A stretch of 64,000 nt of DNA from Peribacillus sp044761665 (GTDB taxonomy: Bacteria; Bacillota; Bacilli; Bacillales; DSM-1321). The stretch covers positions 5,676-69,675 of the forward strand of contig NZ_JBIWCW010000018.1 in the NCBI RefSeq assembly GCF_044761665.1. The letters run 5' to 3'. Shown piece by piece: positions 44,414-52,872 of the stretch. How positions within the stretch are numbered: the first letter of the stretch is position 1; each line of letters begins with the position of its first letter. The notes beneath the pieces were generated by a model, which was not told where the DNA came from, did no database searches, and worked only from the letters and a program-made list of their open reading frames with translations. A program made the translations under genes and the position numbers.

Positions 44414-45226
44414 ATGAGTTATAACAACCCGCAACAAATGGCGCAAATTGCAATCAATGCAGGGAAAAAGAAAGCCACGTTGCCGCTAAGAAGCATTTTA
44501 ATTTTAGGATTTCTTGGAGGCGCGTTTATTGCCTTAGGTTTTCTATTTTACATCCGCGTTACGGCCGGATTACCACATGAATGGGGTACATTGAATAACC
44601 TAATAGGCGGATTGGTTTTCCCGCTAGGACTAATCCTAACGGTCGTAGCAGGGGCTGAATTATTAACAGGAAACATGATGGCTGTCTCCATGGCGGCACT
44701 TGCTAAAAAGGTCACGGTTAAGCAGTTGACACTTAACTGGATCTTAATTGCCATCGCTAACCTGGTAGGATCTGTTTTTGTCGCTTATGTATTTGGACAT
44801 CTTCTTGGATTAACTGAAACAGGCGTCTTCTTAGATAAAACAATTGCTGCCGCTCAATCAAAAGTCGATGCAAGTTTTATAGAAGCTTTCATTTCTGCAG
44901 TAGGATGTAACTGGCTAGTGGCTTTGGCTATTTGGATGACATACAGCGCCGAAGATACGGCTGGTAAAATCATTGGATTGTTCTTGCCAATTACCGCTTT
45001 CATCACAATTGGTTTTCAACACGTTGTAGCCAATATGTTCATCATTCCAGCTGGAATTTTCGCAGGTTCACTTACTTGGGGCGATTATTTCATGAATTTC
45101 ATTCCGGTATTCCTTGGAAATGCTGTCGGTGGTGGTATTTTGGTAGGTTGCCTCTACTATGGTGCTTATGCACGTGCGGAGAAACAACCAGTAAAAGAAG
45201 TACAAAATTTGAAAAAGTCATCATAA
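44414..45226 (+). CDS. Formate/nitrite transporter (FNT) family channel
   Basis: A 270-residue six-helix pentameric anion channel. FNT signatures are the ELLTGNMMAVSMAALAKK loop and the GCNWLVALAIWMTYSAEDTAGK stretch with the conserved NW(L/F)V; the pore His is in ITIGFQHVVANMF. It can pass formate, nitrite or hydrosulfide. YrhG-type proteins in Bacillus are the nearest known. GGGGGAGC precedes the ATG. It is separated from the OFA gene by a terminator. Confidence 0.88.
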   Translation: MSYNNPQQMAQIAINAGKKKATLPLRSILILGFLGGAFIALGFLFYIRVTAGLPHEWGTLNNLIGGLVFPLGLILTVVAGAELLTGNMMAVSMAALAKKVTVKQLTLNWILIAIANLVGSVFVAYVFGHLLGLTETGVFLDKTIAAAQSKVDASFIEAFISAVGCNWLVALAIWMTYSAEDTAGKIIGLFLPITAFITIGFQHVVANMFIIPAGIFAGSLTWGDYFMNFIPVFLGNAVGGGILVGCLYYGAYARAEKQPVKEVQNLKKSS

Positions 45227-45237
45227 TATTTCATTCA

Positions 45238-45266
45238 GACCTCCATATATGTGGAGGTCATTTTTT
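45238..45266 (+). terminator. Terminator of the FNT channel gene
   Basis: An eight-base-pair stem (GACCTCCA) with loop TATATG followed by TTTTTT, just past the stop. Confidence 0.92.
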
Positions 45267-45385
45267 ATGTTTACTATGATGATCTGTATCCCTTACTCTT
45301 TCTACCTTTAAAAATGATTTTACGTTTAGCATCTACCCTACCAAGGGAAATAAGAAAGGTATAGATAGACAAGGGGGCATTTAAT

Positions 45386-46453
45386 TTGTGGATAAACAAA
45401 CCTTTTTTTAAATATGCTACAGGGATCATTTTAACCATACTCATTATTGTTTTACTAGGTAAGATTGAGTTTGTATTAATTCCCATTCAACAAATCATTG
45501 CGGCAATATTTTTTCCCATCATTTTGGCTGGACTTTTATATTATATATTGAGGCCGATTGTCAATTTAATAAGTAAGTTCATTCCGAAAACTTTTAGTAT
45601 TTCTTTAGTTTTTTTAATCATATTTAGTGTGATTGGTTTAGGAAGTTACTATGGTAGTCCCATACTGGTTGATCAATTCCAAAAATTATCCGATAATTTC
45701 CCGAGTAAAGTCAAGGAGCTTTCGAAACAATCCGAAGATGTAATAGAAGAAAATGATTTTGGCATGGTAAATATACATACTTTAAAAGAGAAATCGCTAT
45801 CTTATTTCAGAGATTATTCTGAAAAAATCATTACTAATGTCAGCACTATCTTTTCAACCGTTACAAGTGTTCTTACTGTACTAGTTATAACACCTTTTAT
45901 ATTATTTTATTTTCTGAAGGATGGAGAAAAATTAAGGCCATTCTTATTGAAGTATATCCCTAGGGAAATGGAAGTAGAAGGCTACACTATATTAAAGGAT
46001 GTCGACAAGACTCTATCAACCTACATTATTGGTCAATTTATCGTTTCAATCGTAATCGGGATATTATTGTATATTGGATACCTGATTATCGGACTTGATT
46101 ATGCTCTAGTATTTGCCCTTTTAGCAATGGTTTTTACTATCGTTCCCTTTCTAGGTCCTTTAATTAGTGTCCTTCCAGCTATTTTCATTGCTTTACAAAC
46201 AGATTTGAGTTTAGCAGTAAAGGTCGTCATTGTCTTTCTCGTGGTTCAACAAGTGGAAGGTCATCTAATCACTCCCAACATTATGGGAAAAAGGCTTAAC
46301 ATTCATCCATTAACGATTATCTTACTACTCCTCGTTTCAGGTTCTATATATGGATTTATAGGGATATTGATTGCCATTCCCGTTTATTCAGTCGTAAAAA
46401 CGATTATAGGGAACTTTAGAAAATTCTACAGACTAAGGAAGAAAGGTATATAA
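45386..46453 (+). CDS. AI-2E family transporter (YtvI/PerM-like permease)
   Basis: A 355-residue membrane protein of the AI-2E/PerM family with about seven or eight helices. It opens WINKPFFKYATGIILTILII and contains the family loop FLKDGEKLRPFLLKYIPRE, with the C-terminal VVQQVEGHLITPNIMGKRLNIHP, which is highly conserved. Roles range from Na+/H+ or autoinducer export to unknown. The start is TTG with AAGGGGG eight bases upstream. A single-gene unit. Confidence 0.87.
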   Translation: MWINKPFFKYATGIILTILIIVLLGKIEFVLIPIQQIIAAIFFPIILAGLLYYILRPIVNLISKFIPKTFSISLVFLIIFSVIGLGSYYGSPILVDQFQKLSDNFPSKVKELSKQSEDVIEENDFGMVNIHTLKEKSLSYFRDYSEKIITNVSTIFSTVTSVLTVLVITPFILFYFLKDGEKLRPFLLKYIPREMEVEGYTILKDVDKTLSTYIIGQFIVSIVIGILLYIGYLIIGLDYALVFALLAMVFTIVPFLGPLISVLPAIFIALQTDLSLAVKVVIVFLVVQQVEGHLITPNIMGKRLNIHPLTIILLLLVSGSIYGFIGILIAIPVYSVVKTIIGNFRKFYRLRKKGI

Positions 46454-46497
46454 ACAGGCAATCTATAAGTGGATTGCTCATTTTATAAAAATTATCG

Positions 46498-46519
46498 GGA
46501 CCCTTATGGTCCTTTTTTT
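46498..46519 (+). terminator. Terminator of the AI-2E gene
   Basis: GGACC stem, CTTAT loop, GGTCC, then T7. A second weak hairpin (GCAATC...GATTGC, about 46458-46476) stands before it. Confidence 0.85.
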
Positions 46520-46587
46520 ATGCTTTTACAAAAAAGGAAAATTCATTTTCAGTGGATAATTCTTTTGATGAGTGTACAAAGGTTCGT

Positions 46588-47037
46588 TCAATGTTTTTTA
46601 AATACTTTTTTAACTAAACTTTTAAAACTTGCTTTGACACTTTTTTTCTTAATAGAATGAGGTATCTTCTTTTTCTTTTCAATATAAATGTTTTCTTTAT
46701 CAATGGCATTTTTTTCAGCTAAAACAAGACCTAGTTTTGAATTATAATCCTTATTTAAGACAATCTTGTAAGGAATGCTATATTTATTTGACAATTTAAT
46801 GTATTTCCCTAAATATTGATAATCCATTTGACCATTCAGAAACAAACTAGCCTGGGAATATTGTTTCATCTTATCTTCTATTTCGGGATAGATGTCCTTT
46901 TCAAACACTTGTGATTTCGTCAGTACCAAGATGACCCTCTCACGTAATGTGCCTAGAAACTCCTTGCGTTCACCTGGCTTAATTTCTTTTGGTCCAAATA
47001 TTCCTTGTTCAAGGTAATCCTCTACTTTACGGGACAA
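46588..47037 (-). CDS. YueI family protein (DUF1694)
   Basis: A 149-residue protein starting VEDYLEQGIFGPKEIKPGERKEFLGTLRERV, which is the DUF1694/YueI signature of bacilli. A ribose-binding-like alpha/beta core follows and the C terminus is very rich in Lys (KKKKIPHSIKKKSVKASFK). Function is unknown. The start is TTG with GGAGGTG about nine bases upstream; the adjacent ATG is out of frame. It converges with the AI-2E gene. Confidence 0.85.
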   Translation of the reverse strand: MSRKVEDYLEQGIFGPKEIKPGERKEFLGTLRERVILVLTKSQVFEKDIYPEIEDKMKQYSQASLFLNGQMDYQYLGKYIKLSNKYSIPYKIVLNKDYNSKLGLVLAEKNAIDKENIYIEKKKKIPHSIKKKSVKASFKSLVKKVFKKH

Positions 47038-47364
47038 GTCTCATTTCACCTCCTATTTCACTACTCACAATATGTAATAACCCTTTTAACAGTGCCTATT
47101 TTCCCTAAAATAAATTTTTGATTTACATTCTAGGTATGGTTTAACACCATGTAAAATAACCTCCTCATGTGAAGCTAGGATGAAAATTAATTCCTAGGTT
47201 AAAAAACGTAAGTGGTAAGAAAATAAAACTCTAATAACTTGTAAAATGACACAAAGTTATAGATTTAGACACTTTTTACCCACATAAATATATACATTTC
47301 ATGATATAATTTACAAATAAGTAGATAACGATCATAACATTCCATATTAGGAGGTAAAAAAAAG
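47038..47364. other. Divergent gap before a tiny membrane protein
   Basis: About 330 AT-rich bases between the YueI gene and the 33-residue gene. A TATAAT (about 47312) is a likely -10 for the latter, but the -35 is weak. Confidence 0.4.
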
Positions 47365-47466
47365 ATGTATGATGAACTACTATTAACAATCATTGAATCC
47401 GTTTTTGTTGTTGGAACTATAGCCATGTTTGTTATTTTAGGACTTGTGAAGGGCCGTCTATTTTAA
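47365..47466 (+). CDS. Small single-span membrane protein (33 residues)
   Basis: Reads MYDELLLTIIESVFVVGT then a hydrophobic run ending LVKGRLF. One membrane helix of about 20 residues is followed by a short basic tail, as in small regulatory or stress membrane peptides. AGGAGG lies nine bases before the ATG, which is strong support that it is translated. No family is recognised. It is transcribed on its own. Confidence 0.65.
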   Translation: MYDELLLTIIESVFVVGTIAMFVILGLVKGRLF

Positions 47467-47544
47467 AACCAATCCTCCATTTCCAATAACCTGATTCCTT
47501 TTTCTAGTAATCAGGTTAGTATTATATTCTTCATAAAAAGAAAA

Positions 47545-47570
47545 AAAGCATATCCTTAGCGGCATGCTTT
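47545..47570 (-). terminator. Terminator of the 40-residue gene
   Basis: AAAGCAT stem with a 12-base loop and TTTT on the minus strand, just after the stop of the 40-residue gene. Confidence 0.7.
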
Positions 47571-47573
47571 TCC

Positions 47574-47696
47574 TTACCAATTATCCGTTTTATCTAATAA
47601 TTTATCAATATCAAATGTATAGAGATGAACTGGAATTGATTCTTCGGCCATTTCTTCAGTAGCTAGCAGTAACTTATCAATGTCTATAGTAGCCAA
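47574..47696 (-). CDS. Small acidic protein of 40 residues
   Basis: A 40-codon frame starting TTG, nine bases after GGGAGG. It has two copies of a short motif (IDIDKLL and FDIDKLL) around a central acidic helix (ATEEMAEES). Own terminator follows. I know no family. The ribosome site and terminator make it likely real. Confidence 0.5.
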   Translation of the reverse strand: MATIDIDKLLLATEEMAEESIPVHLYTFDIDKLLDKTDNW

Positions 47697-47809
47697 ATAA
47701 TTTTCCTCCCTTTTTAATAAGCTATACCCGATATTTTTATATACTAAACATTACGTTATCAATTTTCTTTTTTTGGGGGTATCTTCTACTATTTATCCAT
47801 CGTTCTTTT

Positions 47810-48235
47810 TTAGTTAAGTTTGATGGGGCTTGGGTCACTTTGTTCAGCTGGGGAGAGTGACTTCATTAACTTCACTAATTTATACAGAGTCCCACTACAG
47901 ATAATGACATCTGGGAGGTTATGAAATATCGATTTTTTATTAATATGGTAATTTTCTTTTTCAGGAGAGTACACAACTATCTTTTTATTTAAAGACAGAG
48001 CATGCCCAAGTTCATAAAGATTCCCTTTACCAGCAGTAAGAAAAATCAACATAAAGTCCGCTTCTTCTAATCCCTCTTTTTCATAATCCCCAATATTATT
48101 CGCGGCTTCTTTTTTTCCTTCCTTCTCAATAAGATTCCAATCGTTAACGCATGTGAATCCCTTTGCGGTTAATTTCTTTATCAATGATTTAACTTGTTTT
48201 ATATTTTTTTCATCCGATGCAATATAATACTTCAC
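47810..48235 (-). CDS. Nucleoside 2-deoxyribosyltransferase-like protein
   Basis: A 141-residue protein of the NDT fold superfamily. It starts MKYYIASDEKNIKQVKSLI, has the flavodoxin-like EEADFMLIFLTAGKGNLYELGHALSL with the catalytic Glu position of NDTs, and a strand KKIVVYSPE. NDTs move deoxyribose between bases; small members also act on signalling nucleotides, so the substrate is open. The start is GTG with GGAGGTG five bases upstream. It stands at the edge of a gene-poor stretch. Confidence 0.7.
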   Translation of the reverse strand: MKYYIASDEKNIKQVKSLIKKLTAKGFTCVNDWNLIEKEGKKEAANNIGDYEKEGLEEADFMLIFLTAGKGNLYELGHALSLNKKIVVYSPEKENYHINKKSIFHNLPDVIICSGTLYKLVKLMKSLSPAEQSDPSPIKLN

Positions 48236-48978
48236 TTAAACACCTCCGTGATATTAATACTTTTTACCTACATTAACTTTACTATACATATTCGTTATAA
48301 AGAACTTAATATCCTTTCGAAAAAATAAAATAATTACTCATTGATCTTTTTATAGAAGAAAGAAGCACGAAAACCCTTCATTCCAGTACGGTACTGCAGA
48401 TACTATTACAATAAGTTACGCTATGACCGTAGGTGGACACCGAATATTTGCGAAATAAACTTTATGCTTTTTTCAGTAATTATGTAGAAAAGGCGGGCAT
48501 GATATCCTATGAGGATTCAGATAAAAATTAGTACACATTTGTTTTCTTGGCTCGTCTATCCCAAAAAATCTCTATGTAACGTGACAATTCCTCCTCTAAT
48601 CTCTTAGTACGTGGGTCAATCGCCTACATCATTCGGATCTGCGAATACCTACTCAAATTGATCATGATTGCATGTAAGAAAAAATATCAAGACACAAACA
48701 TTCGAACAAAATTATCTTCTTAAAAAGCAACATGTGCATTATCGAGAATTCCGAACGGTTGTTTGCCAGTTTTTTTTAGTGAACTACAGCAAAATTAGTA
48801 AAAGTAATCGATAGGAAGCTAATTGGATAATGAGACTTCACTCACTATATTTTTAGAAGTATGTTTCGGTATACGGAATACCATCTAAAGAACTTTTAAT
48901 TAATTGTAGATTTTCCATTGTAAGCGATTGTAATACAATAATTATAATTATTTTCATAGAAAAAAAGCCTTATCCTCT
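48236..48978. other. Gene-free 740-base stretch with decayed coding sequence
   Basis: No intact gene. On the minus strand, 48528-48626 reads in one frame as DPRTKRLEEELSRYIEIFWD with a short tail and stop, while 48627-48648 in a neighbouring frame reads VFADPNDVG; joined by a frameshift they look like the C terminus of a lost protein. On the plus strand near 48370-48460 another protein-like frame ends at a stop. I cannot name the parents. The rest is AT-rich. Confidence 0.4.
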
Positions 48979-49320
48979 TTACAGGGCAAGACTTTGCTTA
49001 TCTTTTTCATAGATGATATGTTCAATTTCAATGCGAAATGGATCAGCCTCACAAATATTTATACCTCTATCTACATTCACTTTTTCCATTTCGGTTGCAT
49101 CAGGAATTAACTTTTTGGCATGGATAAAATGTTCGACCATGGAGCATAACAGTTCTTGTGCAGAAGCTAGAGCATCCACCCTATTTCTGCCGCTAACGGA
49201 AGAAGTGAATCCCTTTCTCTTAAAATCCGGGAAACACACTTGTATTGAAAATGAATCAATTATCAAAGGATGCTCTTCATAATAAAATACAGCAGGATAC
49301 TTAAATATCTGACTGACCAA
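48979..49320 (-). CDS. HicB-like protein without a HicA partner
   Basis: A 113-residue protein whose first 90 residues match the HicB antitoxin fold: YPAVFYYEEHPL, then SIQVCFPDFKRKGFTSS and ALASAQELLCSMVEHFIHAKK. There is no C-terminal DNA-binding domain and no HicA-like gene beside it. The start is TTG 9-10 bases after GGGGGG. A hairpin with T8 overlaps its end. It may be a solitary regulator or a relic of a toxin-antitoxin pair. Confidence 0.7.
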   Translation of the reverse strand: MVSQIFKYPAVFYYEEHPLIIDSFSIQVCFPDFKRKGFTSSVSGRNRVDALASAQELLCSMVEHFIHAKKLIPDATEMEKVNVDRGINICEADPFRIEIEHIIYEKDKQSLAL

Positions 49321-49424
49321 AAAACAACATCCCCCCTAAAATTATTTGTTCATTTTAATTATAACATATTTTCCCAAAAAATATAAGTTTTTTATTGTTT
49401 GTCAAGTTTAAAGATCATATGATA

Positions 49425-49709
49425 TCAAATTAAGTAGGTAGCATGCCCACCATTCACTACAAAATATAAAAATAAAAGAAAAATCACAATCGTAATCAAA
49501 TTTAAAATGATACCAATAACACTACATACCTTCCAGCAGTCGCTAAATTCATACCAGACTCTCCAGATAGAGCGATTTCCTTTTTACCCTTAAAGCTAAG
49601 AACAGACCCAATCCCCCTAAGACTATGCCCAAAAAGGGTATGAGAAGAGAAAGAATCCCCATAATTAATGAAGCAAGCGCTTTGCTATTATTTTCTCGAT
49701 TTCAGGCAT
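49425..49709 (-). pseudogene. Frameshifted DUF4190-type small membrane protein
   Basis: Starting at ATG 49709 with GAAGGTG upstream, three frames must be joined to read MPEIE, then NNSKALASLIMGILSLL, GIVLGGLGLFLALRVK, then KEIALSGESGMNLATAGKV and a hydrophobic C-terminal helix (SVIGIILNLITIVIFLLFLY). This is the two-helix DUF4190 pattern. Each join corresponds to one missing A in a short A tract (near 49692, 49584 and 49535). The gene is therefore broken as written. Confidence 0.7.
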
Positions 49710-49811
49710 TTTTTTCACCTTCTTCCTTCATTAGAGGTATACGATTTTGACATGAAAAAGAATCAAGGAAAGAAAGCTTATAAACAATTCATAGTTTTGA
49801 GAAAAAAGAAT

Positions 49812-49836
49812 CTCCGACTCAAATAATGAGTCGGAG
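49812..49836 (-). terminator. Terminator of the glnQHMP operon
   Basis: A 10-base-pair perfect stem (CTCCGACTCA) with loop AATAA; on the minus strand TTCTTTTTTC follows. It overlaps the last bases before the glnP stop. Confidence 0.92.
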
Positions 49837-49839
49837 TTT

Positions 49840-50490
49840 TCAGGAACGTTTTAATTCTAATCTCCTAGCTAGTAAAGACAAGCTGAAATTGACCAGGAAA
49901 TACATAAGAGCTACTAAAATTAAAATGGGTATTAAGAATTTTTGACCTTGTCCATAAATGATTTGCCCTTGATGGGTCAATTCTGGTAAAGAAATGACAA
50001 CAGCTAAAGATGTATCCTTCAATAAAGAGATAAATTGGCTAACGATGGGTGGTACCATTCGGCGCAGTGCCTGAGGAAGGATGATATGTATCAAGGCTTG
50101 AACATAACTTAAACCTGATGATCGAGCTGCTTCCATTTGTCCTTTATCAACTGACTTCAACCCACTTCGAATGACTTCAGATATCATAGCTGATTCGAAA
50201 ACGGTCAGTGCTACAATAGCTGCTGGAACGATTTCTAGTTTAATTCCTACTTCCGGTAAAGCTAAATATGTAAAAAGTATAATTAACAGTAGTGGTAAGT
50301 TACGAATTGTTTCGACAACCACCGCTAATATTTGTGATAGAACAGGTATCTTGGCATAACGTAAAATACCTACTAGTCCACCAATGATAAAACTCAAAAC
50401 GATAGATACAAAAGCCACCTGAAGTGTTACCCAAAATCCTTCTAATAAAAACTTCAGATGATCTGGTGTGTATGCTCCTATAAAATCCAT
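49840..50490 (-). CDS. glnP: Glutamine ABC transporter permease GlnP
   Basis: A 216-residue HisM/GlnP-type permease with about five helices. The EAA loop is VDKGQMEAARSSGLSYVQALIHIILPQAL. With GlnM it makes the heteromeric channel. It follows glnM by 14 bases and is the last gene of glnQ-H-M-P, the order of B. subtilis. Substrate is glutamine or a related amino acid. Confidence 0.9.
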   Translation of the reverse strand: MDFIGAYTPDHLKFLLEGFWVTLQVAFVSIVLSFIIGGLVGILRYAKIPVLSQILAVVVETIRNLPLLLIILFTYLALPEVGIKLEIVPAAIVALTVFESAMISEVIRSGLKSVDKGQMEAARSSGLSYVQALIHIILPQALRRMVPPIVSQFISLLKDTSLAVVISLPELTHQGQIIYGQGQKFLIPILILVALMYFLVNFSLSLLARRLELKRS

Positions 50491-50504
50491 GTCTTATACC
50501 TCCC

Positions 50505-51143
50505 TCAATTACTCTTAGCCAGACGTTTTTCTAAATAACCTACGCCAAGGCTTAAAGGAATGGTAAGAATTAAATAAAACGCTGCTACGAAAATGTATAC
50601 ATCAAATACAACAAAGGTCCTTGAAGAGATTAAATCACCGTGATACATAAGATCCAGCCCAGCAACCACTGCTAAAATGGAAGAATTTTTTACCAGATTG
50701 ATAAATTGGTTACCAAGAGGGGGAATGACAATTTTCACGGCTTGTGGCAGGATTATGTATCTCATCGCCTGTCCATAAGTCAAACCTGAAGAACGGGCAG
50801 CTTCCATTTGTCCTTTTGATACTGAAAGTATCCCCGCTCGAATGGCTTCCGCTATAAAAGATGACGTGTAGATAGTCAAGGCTAACGTACCTGCATATAA
50901 TCCGCTTAACTTTAACCCCAGAAAAAAGAAAAATGTGATAATCAACAATGGTATATTCCGTATGAACTCCACATAAGCAGTCCCAATCCAGTTCAGTGGC
51001 TTAATGGGGGCAATTCTCATAATAGCAATAAGGACTCCAAGGATTAAACTTGACACTAAAGCAATCAAACTCGATATGATTGTATTTTTGAAACCAAGTA
51101 AATACATATCCAAATTTTCTGTCAAAATGGAGAAATCAAGCAT
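50505..51143 (-). CDS. glnM: Glutamine ABC transporter permease GlnM
   Basis: A 212-residue permease, paralogous to GlnP, with the EAA loop VSKGQMEAARSSGLTYGQAM. ATG at 51143 is nine bases from GGAGAG; a GTG three codons earlier is too close to that site. An inverted repeat (51167-51193) stands between glnH and this gene and may lower permease relative to binding-protein expression. Confidence 0.9.
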   Translation of the reverse strand: MLDFSILTENLDMYLLGFKNTIISSLIALVSSLILGVLIAIMRIAPIKPLNWIGTAYVEFIRNIPLLIITFFFFLGLKLSGLYAGTLALTIYTSSFIAEAIRAGILSVSKGQMEAARSSGLTYGQAMRYIILPQAVKIVIPPLGNQFINLVKNSSILAVVAGLDLMYHGDLISSRTFVVFDVYIFVAAFYLILTIPLSLGVGYLEKRLAKSN

Positions 51144-51166
51144 GATATCCACTCTCCTCTAACTAA

Positions 51167-51193
51167 TCAGGATGAGCAAATTGCTCATCCTGA
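51167..51193 (-). terminator. Hairpin between glnH and glnM
   Basis: A perfect 13-base-pair repeat (TCAGGATGAGCAA arm) around a single base. No T tract follows. It more likely stabilises the upstream message or attenuates than fully terminates. Confidence 0.7.
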
Positions 51194-51279
51194 CAGATAC
51201 AAATATTAAACTTTTAGAAGGCAACTAAAGATCAATTCAAACTTAACCCTTACTTTCCACCTTCATTTAACTCAATAAA

Positions 51280-52110
51280 CTATTGCTTCTTAATCCATTT
51301 ATCATGGATTTCATCATATTTCCCCGAGTCTTTAATGGCTTTAAGGGCTTTGTTTAATTCATCTACAAATTTCTCATTTCCTTTTTTAACAGCAATCCCA
51401 TAAGGCTCGTCAGTAAATGTGCCACCAACAAGTTCGTAATTCGGATCTTCATCAACCATTCCATAAAGGATTGAATCATCTGTCGTCAAGGTATCTCCTT
51501 GACCTGATTTAAGGGCAGCAAATGCTTCTGAATAATTCTCGAATTCCAACACTTCTGCTTCAGGGGCTTTTTCACGGATATTTATGGCTGACGTAGAACC
51601 TTTTACAGCCAATACTTTTTTACCTTTTAAGCTATCGATTCCTTTAATATCGCTTCCTTTTTTAACAAGTAACGATTGTCCAGCATCAAAATAGACATCA
51701 GTGAAGTCGACTTCTTTTTTACGTTCTTCCGTAATAGTCATAGTAGCTACAATCGCATCGATGTCCCCATTGTTCAATAAAGGCATTCTTGTTTTTGAAG
51801 TTACTTCTTTAAATTCAACTTTTTCTTCATCCCCAAGGATTTCACCAGCTAATGCTTTTGCTATGTCGATATCAAAGCCTTCCACTTCTTTTGTATTTGG
51901 ATTTTTCAACCCGAATAAACGCGTATCATTTTTTACCCCAAATACGATTTTATCATTTTCCTTAATTTGGGTTAACATATCTTTTTCATTGTCTTTGCTT
52001 CCACCATTTTTACCTTCATCAGATTCATTATCCCCGCCGCAGCCTGCCAACAAAATGACAGCCAGTACTGATAGCAATGCTAATTGTAACCATTTCATTT
52101 TCTTCAACAT
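51280..52110 (-). CDS. glnH: Glutamine-binding lipoprotein GlnH
   Basis: A 276-residue substrate-binding lipoprotein. A basic start, hydrophobic core and lipobox LLAGC put the lipidated Cys near 24. The type II binding-protein core shows KIVFGVKNDTRLFG, EGFDIDIAKALAGEIL and VDFTDVYFDAGQSLL with ligand Asp and Arg. ATG 52110 has GGGG eight bases upstream. It sits between glnQ and the permeases. Confidence 0.92.
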   Translation of the reverse strand: MLKKMKWLQLALLSVLAVILLAGCGGDNESDEGKNGGSKDNEKDMLTQIKENDKIVFGVKNDTRLFGLKNPNTKEVEGFDIDIAKALAGEILGDEEKVEFKEVTSKTRMPLLNNGDIDAIVATMTITEERKKEVDFTDVYFDAGQSLLVKKGSDIKGIDSLKGKKVLAVKGSTSAINIREKAPEAEVLEFENYSEAFAALKSGQGDTLTTDDSILYGMVDEDPNYELVGGTFTDEPYGIAVKKGNEKFVDELNKALKAIKDSGKYDEIHDKWIKKQ

Positions 52111-52132
52111 GTAAATCACCCCTATTTTTTAT

Positions 52133-52861
52133 TTAATGATTTAAAATACGGCTGAGAAATAGACGCGCCCTCTCTTCTTGAGGGTTTTCGTAAAAATCAG
52201 CCGGTATTGCCTCTTCCAAAATCCTACCCTCGTCCATAAATACGATTCGGTCTGCCACTTCCCGGGCAAACCCCATTTCGTGTGTCACTACCACCATCGT
52301 CATTCCTTCTAGAGCAAGGGTTTTCATCACATCAAGTACCTCGCCAATCATTTCTGGATCCAAGGCTGAGGTCGGTTCATCAAACAACATGATTTCTGGC
52401 CCCATTGCCAACCCTCTGGCTATGGCTACACGTTGTTGCTGTCCACCGGAAAGCTGAGAAGGAAAAGAATTAGCTTTATCTGCTATTCCTACCTTTTCCA
52501 AATACTTTTGCGCGATTTTTTCCGCTTGTACATTCGTTTGTCCTAATACCTTCTTAGGTGCCAGCATGATATTTTCGAGTACCGTTTTATGAGGGTACAG
52601 ATGAAAATGCTGAAAAACCATGCCAATATTTCTCCGTAGCTTATTGATATCTGTTTTTTTATCAGCTACATTTAATCCATTAATGGACAAAGAACCTTCG
52701 GATATCGTTTCTAAACGATTAATACAACGAAGAAGCGTACTTTTTCCTGAACCAGATGGACCGATTACTACAACAACTTCTCCCTTATTAATTGTAAGAT
52801 TAATATCTTTCAATACATGAAAATCACCAAAATACTTATTAACCTGATCAAAAACAATCAT
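52133..52861 (-). CDS. glnQ: Glutamine ABC transporter ATPase GlnQ
   Basis: A 242-residue polar-amino-acid ABC ATPase. Walker A GPSGSGKSTLLRCIN, signature LSGGQQQRVAIARGLAMGP, Walker B IMLFDEPTSALDPEM and switch THEMGFAREVADR are intact. AGGGAGG lies before ATG 52861. It is preceded by a 30-codon membrane peptide that ends 11 bases upstream on the same strand. Confidence 0.94.
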   Translation of the reverse strand: MIVFDQVNKYFGDFHVLKDINLTINKGEVVVVIGPSGSGKSTLLRCINRLETISEGSLSINGLNVADKKTDINKLRRNIGMVFQHFHLYPHKTVLENIMLAPKKVLGQTNVQAEKIAQKYLEKVGIADKANSFPSQLSGGQQQRVAIARGLAMGPEIMLFDEPTSALDPEMIGEVLDVMKTLALEGMTMVVVTHEMGFAREVADRIVFMDEGRILEEAIPADFYENPQEERARLFLSRILNH

Positions 52862-52872
52862 CTTTATCCTCC

